A model generated the notes under the pieces. The model was not told the DNA's origin. It searched no databases and worked only from the letters and a program-made list of their open reading frames with translations. The translations under genes were made by a program, and so were the position numbers. This document shows, one piece after another, positions 17,969-26,225 of a stretch of DNA of 61,751 nucleotides; position 1 is the stretch's first letter, and the number at the start of each line of letters is the position of its first letter. This DNA is from a virus, in IMG/VR virus record IMGVR_UViG_3300020465_000016, positions 1-61,751 of that record; one strand, 5' to 3'.

Positions 17969-19054
17969 ATGACCGTAGTTTCCGATCTCCGTGACCAGTA
18001 TGGTAACAAAATTACCGCTACTGAAGTTAAAAAATATGCTAGAAAGATTGGACTTGGTTATCGTGCAATCACTAACAGACTAAGTGCTTACAAAGTAAAG
18101 CGTGGTACTTGGGATCTTACAGTGAAAGAAGCACTAGAGAAGACCTACAGCAAACCAGCAGCAGCACCTGCTGTAGAGCAGAACTTAGTTCCAGATGTAG
18201 ATGCTAACTTTGTTCCTTTCGGCAATTTCAATCGTCTTAAGAAGATCCTTAAATCTGGTATCTTTTATCCTACATTCATCACTGGTCTATCAGGTAATGG
18301 TAAGACCTTCGGTGTAGAACAAGCAGCAGCACAACTCAAGCGTGACTTGATTCGTGTAAACATTACTATTGAAACAGATGAAGACGATCTTATTGGTGGG
18401 TTTCGCCTTGTTAATGGCGAAACGGTATGGCACAACGGTCCAGTCATCGAAGCACTCCAAAAAGGAGCAGTCTTACTTTTGGATGAAGTGGACCTTGCAT
18501 CTAATAAGATACTTTGCCTTCAGTCCATCCTCGAAGGGAAGGGAGTCTTCCTCAAGAAGATAGGTAAGTACATTCAACCTGCTAAAGGGTTTACAGTTAT
18601 AGCTACTGCTAACACTAAGGGTAAAGGATCTGAAGATGGTAGATTCATTGGTACTAATGTATTGAATGAAGCATTCCTTGAGAGATTCGCTTTGACCTTT
18701 GAGCAAGAGTATCCTTCAGTTCAGATAGAGCAGAAGATCCTTAACAAGGTATGTAAGGATGCTGACTACTGTAAGAAACTTGCTGACTGGGCAGACATCA
18801 TCCGTAAGACATTCTACGATGGTGGTATCGATGAAGTGATCAGTACACGTAGACTTGTACACATCACTAAGGCATTCTCTATCTTTGGTGATCGTCTAGA
18901 AGCAGTACAACTTTGCTTGAACCGTTTCGATGATGAGACCAAGCAAGCATTCTTAGACCTTTACAGTAAGGTTGACGACAAGGTTGACCTTCCTGTAGAC
19001 GAGGGAGAATCCCCTGTAGAAGTACATTCTGACAAAGTGGTTGCAATTAGGTAA
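17969..19054 (+). CDS. cobS: CobS-like AAA+ ATPase
   Basis: The 361-residue protein has an N-terminal helical region, Walker A GLSGNGKT (106-113) and Walker B LLLDEVD (169-175), followed by VIATANTKGKG and a sensor region FLERFALTFEQEYP. This is the MoxR/CobS branch of AAA+ proteins, long noted in T4-like cyanophages as cobS. In bacteria CobS-CobT-CobN inserts cobalt in aerobic cobalamin synthesis, and the neighbouring VWA protein is the natural partner. The substrate in infection is unknown. Confidence 0.88.
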   Translation: MTVVSDLRDQYGNKITATEVKKYARKIGLGYRAITNRLSAYKVKRGTWDLTVKEALEKTYSKPAAAPAVEQNLVPDVDANFVPFGNFNRLKKILKSGIFYPTFITGLSGNGKTFGVEQAAAQLKRDLIRVNITIETDEDDLIGGFRLVNGETVWHNGPVIEALQKGAVLLLDEVDLASNKILCLQSILEGKGVFLKKIGKYIQPAKGFTVIATANTKGKGSEDGRFIGTNVLNEAFLERFALTFEQEYPSVQIEQKILNKVCKDADYCKKLADWADIIRKTFYDGGIDEVISTRRLVHITKAFSIFGDRLEAVQLCLNRFDDETKQAFLDLYSKVDDKVDLPVDEGESPVEVHSDKVVAIR

Positions 19055-19089
19055 CCACTCTGTTATACTGGTAGAAAACTACCACGTAT

Positions 19090-19401
19090 ATGAACAAGTA
19101 CAATGAAGATGAACTTCTAGAAGAAGTCAAATCTTACATTCACAACACGTACCGAGGTCATTACAGTCCAGGTGGGGTTCAGACGTTGGATCTCATCGAT
19201 TCGGTAGGTGACGCTGAGGCATTCTGTAGGAGTAACATCCTAAAGTATGCCTCTCGCTACGATCGAAAGGGTTCAGCACGTAAGGACATCATTAAGATTG
19301 CCCACTATGCTATACTCTTACTCCATTTCAATGATAAGACCGCACGTGCGATGTCTATCAATGATGGAACTACATCATTCTCAGTTGATTACGACAAATG
19401 A
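19090..19401 (+). CDS. DUF3310-like small protein
   Basis: 103 residues with LDLIDSVGDAEAFCRSNILKYASRYDRKGSARKDIIKIAHYAILLL, the pattern of the DUF3310 (SaV-like) phage family: a helix carrying 'ILKYxxRYxRKG' and then a second helix. Family function is not established, though members are often listed near nucleotide metabolism genes. It overlaps the sliding clamp gene by four bases. Confidence 0.6.
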   Translation: MNKYNEDELLEEVKSYIHNTYRGHYSPGGVQTLDLIDSVGDAEAFCRSNILKYASRYDRKGSARKDIIKIAHYAILLLHFNDKTARAMSINDGTTSFSVDYDK

Positions 19402-20069
19402 CCGCAGTCACATTATCAAAGACTACACTAGCCATTCTTAAAAACTTTGCTACGATCAATACGAGTATCGTAGTAAAGACTGGGAATGTTCTTAAGACTA
19501 TCAGCAATGCAGAAAACATTCTGGCATCTGCTAAGGTAGAGGAGACATTTCCAATCGACTTTGCCATCTATGACTTGAACCAGTTTATTGCTGGTCTCCT
19601 GTTGTTTGATGATCCTGTATTACACTTTGATAATCCTAATTACGTTACGATTAAAGATCAAGGTCAAGGACGTAGAGTCAAATACTACTTCAGTGATCCT
19701 GAAATCACTATGAAGGCAGCACCTGATCGTGAGATCAAATTTCCTGGTGGGAACATTGAATTCAATGTGACCGAGGAACAGATCGGTGCACTCAGCAAAG
19801 CTGCTGCTGTGTATGGTCTACCAGACTTTACTGTGTCTGGTGAAAAGCAAACCGTTATCCTAAAAGTGCGTGACAAAGAAGACGACACCTCCAACTCTTA
19901 TGATCAAGTTGTACAAGGATCAACAGACGGTGATTACTCGCTCGATTTTAAAGTTGAAAACCTCAGACTCTTCCAAGGAGACTACGGAGTAAGTGTGTCC
20001 GACAAGTTGATTTCTAAATGGAATCACAGTAACATCGACTTGACTTACTACATCGCCTTAGAACCTTGA
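19398..20069 (+). CDS. gp45: sliding clamp gp45
   Basis: The 223-residue trimeric clamp (T4 about 228) tethers gp43 polymerase to DNA and activates late transcription with gp55. The N-terminal FATINTSIVVKTGN, the FPIDFAIYDLNQFI segment and the C-terminal WNHSNIDLTYYIALEP, which resembles T4's closing strand, are visible. The clamp loader gene follows with a four-base overlap. Confidence 0.93.
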   Translation: MTAVTLSKTTLAILKNFATINTSIVVKTGNVLKTISNAENILASAKVEETFPIDFAIYDLNQFIAGLLLFDDPVLHFDNPNYVTIKDQGQGRRVKYYFSDPEITMKAAPDREIKFPGGNIEFNVTEEQIGALSKAAAVYGLPDFTVSGEKQTVILKVRDKEDDTSNSYDQVVQGSTDGDYSLDFKVENLRLFQGDYGVSVSDKLISKWNHSNIDLTYYIALEP

Positions 20070-21004
20070 GAAAATTCTTATGGGTTGAGGAGTATCGACC
20101 CACCAAAATCAAAGACTGTATACTCCCACAGTATCTTAAAACAACCTTCCAAGAGTTTGTAGATGCTGGTGAATTCCCTAACCTCCTTCTATCAGGATCT
20201 TCTGGTGTAGGTAAGACTACAGTAGCTAGAGCATTATGTGATGAGTTGGGTGTTAGTAGCATTGTAATTAATGGTTCTGATGAAGGTCGTTATCTCGATA
20301 CTGTTAGAACTAAGGTTAAGAATTTTGCTAGTACTATTAGTCTCTCAGGTAGTAAGCACAAGTGTGTCATCATTGATGAAGCAGACAATATGACTGTTGA
20401 CGTTCAGTCACAGTTACGTGCTGCTATTGAGGATTACCAGAACAACTGTAGATTTGTCTTTACTTGTAACTACAAGAACAAGATCATTCAACCGTTGCAG
20501 TCTAGGTGTTCTGTCTTTGACTTTGTTATCAAGAAGGAGGATAAGTTAGATCTTCAGGGTCAGTTTTTCCTGAGGATCAAACATATTCTTAAAGAGAATA
20601 AGGTTACAGGAGAAGACAAGGTACTAGTAAAGTTAGTACAAAAACATTATCCCGATTGGAGGAGAACATTAAATGAACTACAGAGACACAGTGTACGAGG
20701 GTCTATTGATAGTGGTATTCTGGTTGATATATCAGAACTGGACATTTCGACGCTGGTAAAAGCACTATCTAGAAAAGAGTTTAGTACTGTCCGTAGTTGG
20801 GTTGTAGAGAACCTTGACAACGATCCTAATATGATCTTTCGTAAGATCTATGAGGGATTGACTGAGAATTTATCACCAAGGAGTATACCTCAGTTGGTTC
20901 TTATACTAGCAGATTATCAGTATAAGTCTGCCTTCGTTGCAGATCAGGAAATTAATCTTTTGGCTTGTATGACACAGATTATGTTGGAGTGTGAGTTTAA
21001 ATGA
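20066..21004 (+). CDS. gp44: clamp loader ATPase subunit gp44
   Basis: An AAA+ ATPase that, with gp62, opens and loads gp45. Walker A is GSSGVGKTT (about residue 44), Walker B CVIIDEADNM (about 99-108), the SRC arginine-finger motif LQSRCSVFDF (about 146). The start is TTG 20066 overlapping the gp45 stop and giving LRKFLWVEEYRPTKIKDC; no in-frame ATG lies before the conserved WVEEYRP. T4 gp44 is about 319 residues, this is 312. Confidence 0.94.
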   Translation: MRKFLWVEEYRPTKIKDCILPQYLKTTFQEFVDAGEFPNLLLSGSSGVGKTTVARALCDELGVSSIVINGSDEGRYLDTVRTKVKNFASTISLSGSKHKCVIIDEADNMTVDVQSQLRAAIEDYQNNCRFVFTCNYKNKIIQPLQSRCSVFDFVIKKEDKLDLQGQFFLRIKHILKENKVTGEDKVLVKLVQKHYPDWRRTLNELQRHSVRGSIDSGILVDISELDISTLVKALSRKEFSTVRSWVVENLDNDPNMIFRKIYEGLTENLSPRSIPQLVLILADYQYKSAFVADQEINLLACMTQIMLECEFK

Positions 21005-21213
21005 GTACACCACTATTTCCTTCATTCACATTTACTGAAGAAGAACTATTGTGTTTACAAGTTTGCTTACAGAATGCACCAACACCTTATCATATCTCTA
21101 AGAAGAAGATAGTATCTGTTCTTGAGGATAAGATAGGTAAACCAATTAAACCAGATGTTGAACCTTTACTGTTGCCCAAGTATGACCTATCCAAATACGG
21201 TATAACACAATGA
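21001..21213 (+). CDS. small hypothetical protein
   Basis: 70 residues, starting in an ATGA overlap with gp44. The composition (FTEEELLCLQVCLQNAPTPYHISKKKIVSVLEDKIG) suggests a small helical domain with two closely spaced Cys. No function recognised. It belongs to a group of small genes separating gp44 from gp62. Confidence 0.6.
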   Translation: MSTPLFPSFTFTEEELLCLQVCLQNAPTPYHISKKKIVSVLEDKIGKPIKPDVEPLLLPKYDLSKYGITQ

Positions 21214-21581
21214 CAGCCATTTATGATGATGTAAAGATCACTATTAACCTTAATGAGTTGGTAGAGATCAGAGCAAAACTTATTTCTCAATACGAGGACT
21301 ATTCAGATAAGGTATCTAAGGGTGAATACTTAGATGGAGCTGACATTGATCGTATTGCAGTTAAGTTAAGAGAAACCCTTACTTGGGATACTCTTTATCA
21401 AATGATAGATGATTCTATCTTAGACTACTTGGGTATAAAACATAATCATTATGGTGAGATCCAACCTGAACCTGGTCGTGAAACATATTTGAATCAGATA
21501 GAAAAGAATAAGAAACAGTTTGAAATGGTTGATCTAGTATCTTCTTCTTGGACTATTAAAGTACCTAGGAGAATTAAGTGA
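21210..21581 (+). CDS. hypothetical protein between clamp loader genes
   Basis: 123 residues beginning MTAIYDDVKITINLNELVEIR, in four-base overlap with the genes on both sides. Mixed helical character, with WDTLYQMIDDSILDYLG and a C-terminal WTIKVPRRIK. It is not gp62, which is identifiable at 23636-24019. Function unknown. Confidence 0.6.
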   Translation: MTAIYDDVKITINLNELVEIRAKLISQYEDYSDKVSKGEYLDGADIDRIAVKLRETLTWDTLYQMIDDSILDYLGIKHNHYGEIQPEPGRETYLNQIEKNKKQFEMVDLVSSSWTIKVPRRIK

Positions 21582-21739
21582 CTAAACTATGGAGGATATG
21601 GAAGTATGCATTGGGTTCGTTCTCTGATGAATCGACGAAGCGGTATGATAATCTTGTACTCCTTGTTCGATCTTTCATCTTTCTTACTTATCTCGTCACT
21701 AATTGTTTTATCATTGCGGGGGTTATAAGACATTGGTAA
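21578..21739 (+). CDS. small membrane protein, 53 residues
   Basis: Starts at GTG 21578 (overlapping the preceding stop) with MTKLWRIWKYALGSF, a basic amphipathic N-terminus, followed by one hydrophobic helix (LVLLVRSFIFLTYLVTNCF) and IIAGVIRHW. I recall similar 'TKLWRIW-YALG' peptides in other cyanophages. It ends inside the start of the next gene. Role unknown; probably in the host inner or thylakoid membrane. Confidence 0.6.
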   Translation: MTKLWRIWKYALGSFSDESTKRYDNLVLLVRSFIFLTYLVTNCFIIAGVIRHW

Positions 21740-22299
21740 ACTTTACCATAGATCTTGATTTTAATGAACTCCTTAGGGAGACGCAAAAAGTATATCGTAT
21801 CTGGCAGATGACCATCAAACCAATGGCACCTCCTGGCTACGATCCTACCTTATCTAAGAATGCGTACAACCTCATTCTATTGAGTTCATACCTACCAACA
21901 TACTATAGTTTGTGGCAGCAAGTTCTTTCTAACATTAAAGGTGAGATAGGTAGTCCGACGTTTGTCCACTCTTGGTTGAACGTCCATAGATCTGAAGATC
22001 TGTGTGATGAAAATGAATCACTTAATTGGCACGATCATTCTTATGCTGACTACCACGGATTCGTACACATCAGTGATAAGAAGACAGATACTGTCTTTAA
22101 GGATGGTCAAGTGATACCAAACAAGCAAGGTCAGATGTGTATGTTTGAAGCAGCACGTGAACATCGTGTAGAGAATAGACAATTCTCTGGTATCCGTGCT
22201 AGTATAGGGTTTGATATACTACACAACCCTAATCCTGGTGTATTCGTACAACAGGTACTTGACTCTGGAGCACTCCCCCAAATGGTTCCTATATTATGA
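21733..22299 (+). CDS. 2-oxoglutarate/Fe(II) oxygenase-like protein
   Basis: About 188 residues from TTG 21733 (an alternative TTG is 30 bases earlier). WHDHSYADYHGFVHIS supplies candidate metal-binding His/Asp residues, and EHRV plus SGIRASIGFDI supply the distal His and the 2OG-binding Arg of the double-stranded beta-helix fold. The product at 31686-32498 is a clear paralogue. Target unknown; protein or nucleic-acid hydroxylation or demethylation is possible. It overlaps the next gene by four bases. Confidence 0.65.
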   Translation: MVNFTIDLDFNELLRETQKVYRIWQMTIKPMAPPGYDPTLSKNAYNLILLSSYLPTYYSLWQQVLSNIKGEIGSPTFVHSWLNVHRSEDLCDENESLNWHDHSYADYHGFVHISDKKTDTVFKDGQVIPNKQGQMCMFEAAREHRVENRQFSGIRASIGFDILHNPNPGVFVQQVLDSGALPQMVPIL

Positions 22300-23156
22300 A
22301 AAAGTTTAAAACACCCCTAAGGTATCCTGGCGGTAAATCTCGTGCCACTAAGATACTTCTTGAGTACATACCAAACAACTTCGATTACTATGTCGAACCT
22401 TTTATTGGTGGTGGATCTATGGCTATTGCTTTAACAAAGCAACGTCCAGATCTTAAGGTTGTTATCAATGATCTATACTATCCAGTCTTTGCTTTCTGGA
22501 CTGCTCTAAGAGACGCAGGTCCACAGATGCAATCACATCTTCATAACATCAAGACCTATCTAATGGATCACGATGATAAGGAAGATATACTGAAGGCACA
22601 TAGAGAAGCATTCAACAATGCAAAGGACAAACTAAAAGAAAAGAAGGACATCTATGAGACAGCAATTAATTTTTACATTTGCAACAAGTGTAGTTTCTCT
22701 GGTCTTAGCGAGAACTCTTCTTTTTCTGCTCAGGCAAGTCAATCTAACTTTTCATTTAATGGCATAAATAGTCTACTGTGGTACCACCAAGCGATTAGAT
22801 CTTGGAACATTACGAACCAAGATTACTCTCAGGTAATGAACCCCAGTGCGTTCAATTTTCTTGATCCTCCTTACAGTATCAAAGACAACCTCTATGGTAG
22901 TAAGGGATCTTTACATAAGAATTTTGGACACCAGAAACTTGCAGATCTCTGTAATGTATTTTCTGGTAAGGTAATGCTCACTTATAATGCATCTAAACAG
23001 ATAGAGGAATTATATCCTGACTACTCTAAGCTGAAGTGGGATCTCACATATACTATGAGATCAACACAGTCATATGGTGCTGACCAAGATAAGCGTAAAG
23101 AACTTCTTCTGGTCAATTATACGATCAACAACAGTACAGGTAACTGGTACAAGTAA
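22296..23156 (+). CDS. dam: DNA adenine N6-methyltransferase (Dam/D12 class)
   Basis: The 286-residue product has the D12-class order of motifs: LRYPGGKSRATK at the N-terminus and VEPFIGGGSMAIAL (AdoMet binding), then FLDPPYSIK (motif IV, DPPY) near residue 188. It would methylate adenine in phage DNA, protecting against restriction or marking replicated DNA. No cognate restriction gene is nearby, so it is an orphan. It sits between clamp loader subunit genes. Confidence 0.9.
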   Translation: MKKFKTPLRYPGGKSRATKILLEYIPNNFDYYVEPFIGGGSMAIALTKQRPDLKVVINDLYYPVFAFWTALRDAGPQMQSHLHNIKTYLMDHDDKEDILKAHREAFNNAKDKLKEKKDIYETAINFYICNKCSFSGLSENSSFSAQASQSNFSFNGINSLLWYHQAIRSWNITNQDYSQVMNPSAFNFLDPPYSIKDNLYGSKGSLHKNFGHQKLADLCNVFSGKVMLTYNASKQIEELYPDYSKLKWDLTYTMRSTQSYGADQDKRKELLLVNYTINNSTGNWYK

Positions 23157-23362
23157 TGGGAAATGTTATTGCAAGGGCACGTGGTGGACGTGCACAACTA
23201 ATTGACACTAGGGCAGGAGTAATCCAAACCTTTGGTGTTGACGTAGCTAGTGCTATGATTCAAGGAGATGAAGTAGTAGTGAATCTTACCTCAGGTAAGA
23301 CACAGATCTACAGATTTAATGCTTCTGGTCGTACCGTATTCGGACCTGTAAGAACCTATTAA
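23156..23362 (+). CDS. small beta-rich hypothetical protein
   Basis: 68 residues alternating strand-like segments: NVIARARGGRAQLIDTRAG, DEVVVNLTSGKTQIYRFN and RTVFGPVRTY. The basic N-terminus and repeated short strands suggest a small SH3/OB-like nucleic-acid-binding barrel, an inference only. Start overlaps the methylase stop. Confidence 0.6.
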   Translation: MGNVIARARGGRAQLIDTRAGVIQTFGVDVASAMIQGDEVVVNLTSGKTQIYRFNASGRTVFGPVRTY

Positions 23363-23658
23363 TGACTGAAAAGATTGACACTCAGGGAATGAGTGGACCT
23401 ACATCAAAAGGATGTAAGGACAATGTGTTTCCTAAGGATGAAGATGGAAATCCTATCTATCCTGAGATGAAGATTACATCATTGACATTACTGGAACCAC
23501 AACTTAGAATTGAATTGAAGGATCTTATTAATGAGGTTCTTGACGAGAGAGAGTATAACAGGAAGATGAACGGACCATATGATATGCCAGAAGAAGACGA
23601 ACCAACCACCTACACTGAGTACAAACATCCTTGGTATGAACACATTGAAACTGAATGA
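23362..23658 (+). CDS. hypothetical acidic protein
   Basis: 98 residues, acidic, with FPKDEDGNPIYPEMKI, one predicted helix (LRIELKDLINEVLDEREYNRK) and a tail with MPEEDEPTTYTEY. No domain recognised. The clamp loader gp62 gene starts within its 3' end. Confidence 0.55.
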   Translation: MTEKIDTQGMSGPTSKGCKDNVFPKDEDGNPIYPEMKITSLTLLEPQLRIELKDLINEVLDEREYNRKMNGPYDMPEEDEPTTYTEYKHPWYEHIETE

Positions 23659-24019
23659 TTACCTCTATTCTATTAATCAATCCAAAAAGGATATATGGGA
23701 TGAGGAAGATAAAAAGAATTATGTACCCTATGTGATCAACAAGTGTCTTGCTGGTCAATTAGATTCTGTATTACACGCAAATGAAATGAATGCTTCTGCT
23801 CATTTAGATAAGCGTTTACAGTATGATTATTACATAAATACCCTCAGACCTAGGAAGAGATTCTCTCCTTGGCTGAAGAAGTCTGCACTTGATGATCTTG
23901 ACGCAGTAAAAACATACTATGGATATAGTAATGAAAAAGCACGACAAGCATTAAAGGTTCTGACTACATCACAGTTGAAAGAGATTCGATCCCTTATTGA
24001 TACTGGTGGCAGTAAATGA
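23636..24019 (+). CDS. gp62: clamp loader small subunit gp62
   Basis: The partner of gp44 in clamp loading. From ATG 23636 the product is 127 residues: DYLYSINQSKKDIWDEED, YVPYVINKCLAGQLDSVLHANEMN, the TLRPRKRFSPWLKK segment and YYGYSNEKARQAL, all typical of gp62. T4 gp62 is longer (about 187). Unlike T4, it is separated from gp44 by seven small genes. It overlaps regA by four bases. Confidence 0.88.
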   Translation: MNTLKLNDYLYSINQSKKDIWDEEDKKNYVPYVINKCLAGQLDSVLHANEMNASAHLDKRLQYDYYINTLRPRKRFSPWLKKSALDDLDAVKTYYGYSNEKARQALKVLTTSQLKEIRSLIDTGGSK

Positions 24020-24435
24020 CTGAAGAATTCGTACAATGGACAGAGCAATCAATGATTGAGGTTGCTCTAAAGGAACCAGATGACTTCCTAAAGGTGAGAG
24101 AAACATTAACAAGGATAGGTGTAGCTTCTCGTAAAGAAAAGAAGATCTATCAATCTTGTCATATCCTCCACAAACGTGGTAAATATTACATAGTTCACTT
24201 CAAGGAACTCTTCGCACTTGACGGTAAACAAACTAATCTAAGCATCAACGACGTGCAACGTCGTAACAGAATTGCATCCCTCTTGTCAGATTGGGGATTG
24301 TTGAGTATAATAACACCTGAGAAGATCGATACTATAGCTCCCTTGAACCAGATTAAGGTTCTATCCTTTAAGGAGAAGGGAGATTGGATTCTAGAATCTA
24401 AGTATAATATCGGCAAGAAAAAGACAGAACCGTAA
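24016..24435 (+). CDS. regA: translational repressor RegA
   Basis: RegA binds the start region of early mRNAs and represses their translation. The 139-residue product (T4 RegA about 122) shows EVALKEPDDFLKVRETLTRIGVASRKEKKIYQSCHILHKRGKYYIVHFKEL, then RNRIASLLSDWGLL, both diagnostic. It lies between gp62 and the polymerase region, as in T4. Confidence 0.92.
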   Translation: MTEEFVQWTEQSMIEVALKEPDDFLKVRETLTRIGVASRKEKKIYQSCHILHKRGKYYIVHFKELFALDGKQTNLSINDVQRRNRIASLLSDWGLLSIITPEKIDTIAPLNQIKVLSFKEKGDWILESKYNIGKKKTEP

Positions 24436-25277
24436 TGGGATTAACATTTGATGATTTTAAGGGTCGTATCATTCGACCCGATGAGATTGAAAAGTTATTT
24501 GAGATCAACCCAAATCGTAAGGAATACACACAGAAACTTCCTGATCCTTGGGATCATAGTTACATCATTGTAGAGGATGTTCTTGTCAATCCTTATGATG
24601 TAAAAGATTTTTTTATTCACGCCTCTTATATTGCTGGTACTAATGATCTAATACCTGATAAGACTGGTGCACCAGGTATGCAACAACCTGTAGCTAATGA
24701 GTGGGTTAAATCTTTTATATTATATCTTAGACAACTTCTATACGACCATAAGATTACACGTAGAGATATAACGTGGTACGATTTTAATTGTTATAACAAT
24801 ATGTTCTGGAAGAATATGATTGCTATTGACAGTAACTATCGTCCTCACGTGGATCCTGGTGACTTTGCATTTAATCTATTTCTATCAGATGATCTTCACG
24901 AAGATGAGGGTACTGCTGTCTTTGCTATGAATATGCCTGACGGACAGAAGTGGATTGATATCAGAGATATGGAAAGGAGATCTGGTATACATCCTAGAAT
25001 GATTAGTCAGAGAATGGATCAAGGTAGAGTAGGTGAAGGTAAGTTAGATAACTGGAGATATTTTCAGGGTGATGACGTATATGATTATGTTTGTACAGTA
25101 CCAGGTGGATTTAATTGTCTGTCTGGATATAGAGGATCATTATTCCACACTGCTGTATATGATCCAAAGAATTATTCTGATGATCACGTAAGGTATTCTT
25201 TCGTAGCTATGTTAGCGTTAACCTCACCTTCATCAATGAAATCATCTTTCTTGACGAAAAACCCGAACAAATCTTAA
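24435..25277 (+). CDS. 2-oxoglutarate/Fe(II) oxygenase-like protein
   Basis: The 280-residue product carries YRPHVDPGDFAFNLFLSDD, with an HxD pair near residue 137, and LFHTAVYD plus HVRYSFVAML, providing a distal His and an Arg near the C-terminus. This is the HxD...H...R pattern of double-stranded beta-helix dioxygenases; the family of non-haem prolyl-hydroxylase-like proteins is common in cyanophages. Long insertions separate the motifs. Substrate unknown. Confidence 0.6.
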   Translation: MGLTFDDFKGRIIRPDEIEKLFEINPNRKEYTQKLPDPWDHSYIIVEDVLVNPYDVKDFFIHASYIAGTNDLIPDKTGAPGMQQPVANEWVKSFILYLRQLLYDHKITRRDITWYDFNCYNNMFWKNMIAIDSNYRPHVDPGDFAFNLFLSDDLHEDEGTAVFAMNMPDGQKWIDIRDMERRSGIHPRMISQRMDQGRVGEGKLDNWRYFQGDDVYDYVCTVPGGFNCLSGYRGSLFHTAVYDPKNYSDDHVRYSFVAMLALTSPSSMKSSFLTKNPNKS

Positions 25278-25311
25278 GGGTTTCTACGACTGACATCACT
25301 AGCTTCTTGTG

Positions 25312-25319
25312 GTTAAATA
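25312..25319 (+). promoter_or_regulatory. late promoter core upstream of hsp20
   Basis: GTTAAATA (6 of 8 to TATAAATA) followed by a small GTGTC/GACAC hairpin (about 25322-25340) and an AAGGAG ribosome site at 25361-25366. The 95-base leader suggests separate expression of hsp20. Confidence 0.35.
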
Positions 25320-25371
25320 GTAGTGTCGCCGTAAGGGACACCAATTAAACCTCGCTTAACTAAGGAGAACA

Positions 25372-25809
25372 ATGACTAACATTCAAAGATATCGTGCTGC
25401 GGATCTTCCAGAACTAATGGAACGCATCACAAGAAACGGAATTGGGATGGATGATTATCTAGATCGTTTTTTCAATCTACACGAAACACAATCTAATTAT
25501 CCACCATACAACCTTGTCCAAGTCAACAACGTAGAGTCCAGACTAGAGATAGCACTAGCAGGATTCAAGAACGAAGAAGTAAAAGTATATTCTGAGTATG
25601 GTAAACTCTTTGTGGAGGGTAAGAAGAAGGAAGATAAAGAAACTGAGACTAACTACCAACACAAAGGAATAGCTCAGAGATCTTTTACTAGAACTTGGCA
25701 ACTCTCTGATGAAACAGAAGTCAGAGATGTAAAGTTTGAGGATGGTCTTCTGACTGTAGAGCTAGGTAAAATAGTCCCTGAACACCACTCTCGTAAAGAT
25801 TACCTTTAA
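25372..25809 (+). CDS. hsp20: small heat-shock protein Hsp20
   Basis: The 145-residue alpha-crystallin-domain chaperone: PPYNLVQVNNVESRLEIALAGFKNEEVKVYSEYGKLFVEGKK starts the domain, RSFTRTWQLSDETEVRDVKFEDGLLTVEL ends it. Phage Hsp20 is conserved in T4-like cyanophages and may assist capsid assembly or host photosystem repair. It has its own leader and is followed by a terminator. Confidence 0.93.
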   Translation: MTNIQRYRAADLPELMERITRNGIGMDDYLDRFFNLHETQSNYPPYNLVQVNNVESRLEIALAGFKNEEVKVYSEYGKLFVEGKKKEDKETETNYQHKGIAQRSFTRTWQLSDETEVRDVKFEDGLLTVELGKIVPEHHSRKDYL

Positions 25810-25815
25810 TCCACC

Positions 25816-25845
25816 GACCCCTTGACAAATGTCAGGGGGTCTTTT
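25816..25845 (+). terminator. intrinsic terminator after hsp20
   Basis: GACCCCTTGACA (25816-25827) and TGTCAGGGGGTC (25830-25841) form a stem of up to 12 bp with one T-G pair, followed by four T. It contains the -35 box of the next promoter. Confidence 0.85.
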
Positions 25846-25850
25846 ATAAT
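25822..25850 (+). promoter_or_regulatory. consensus sigma70-type promoter embedded in the terminator
   Basis: TTGACA (25822-25827), exactly 17 bases, TATAAT (25845-25850): a perfect consensus. It drives the Sm-like and polymerase genes. The -35 forms the upper stem of the hsp20 terminator. Confidence 0.8.
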
Positions 25851-25868
25851 ATATAAAAATATTCTATA

Positions 25869-26225
25869 ATGTCTATCCAACTCCTGTTGATGAAAAGCGG
25901 TGAAGAAGTCATCGCTGATGTTTATGAGATCAGAGACAAAGAAGGTATGCCTCAGGGGTTTGTCCTTAGAGAACCTCAGATCTGTAAGCTACTACCTAAT
26001 GTAGAAGATCCTGAGAAAGGACCAAATGTTCAGTTCCATAACTGGGCACCTCTATCACAACAAAGGAAATTCCTCGTTAAAGAACACGCATTTATTACGA
26101 TGTGTGACCCCTTAGATCCCCTTATTGAACATTTTAAAGAACGTTTTGGAGAAAGTGATGAAGAACTGTCAAGTACTGGTGCTAAAGAACCAACAGATAC
26201 TAGTGAGCCAACTGGAACCGACTGA
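25869..26225 (+). CDS. Sm-like fold hypothetical protein
   Basis: 118 residues: MSIQLLLMKSGEEVIADVYEI, then FVLREPQICKLLP, VQFHNWAPLSQQRKFLVKEHAFITMCDPLDPLIEHFKE. The strand order resembles the products at 11217-11648 and 26203-26433, and I infer the same Sm-like barrel. It has a consensus early promoter and precedes the DNA polymerase gene. RNA binding is possible but not shown. Confidence 0.6.
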   Translation: MSIQLLLMKSGEEVIADVYEIRDKEGMPQGFVLREPQICKLLPNVEDPEKGPNVQFHNWAPLSQQRKFLVKEHAFITMCDPLDPLIEHFKERFGESDEELSSTGAKEPTDTSEPTGTD

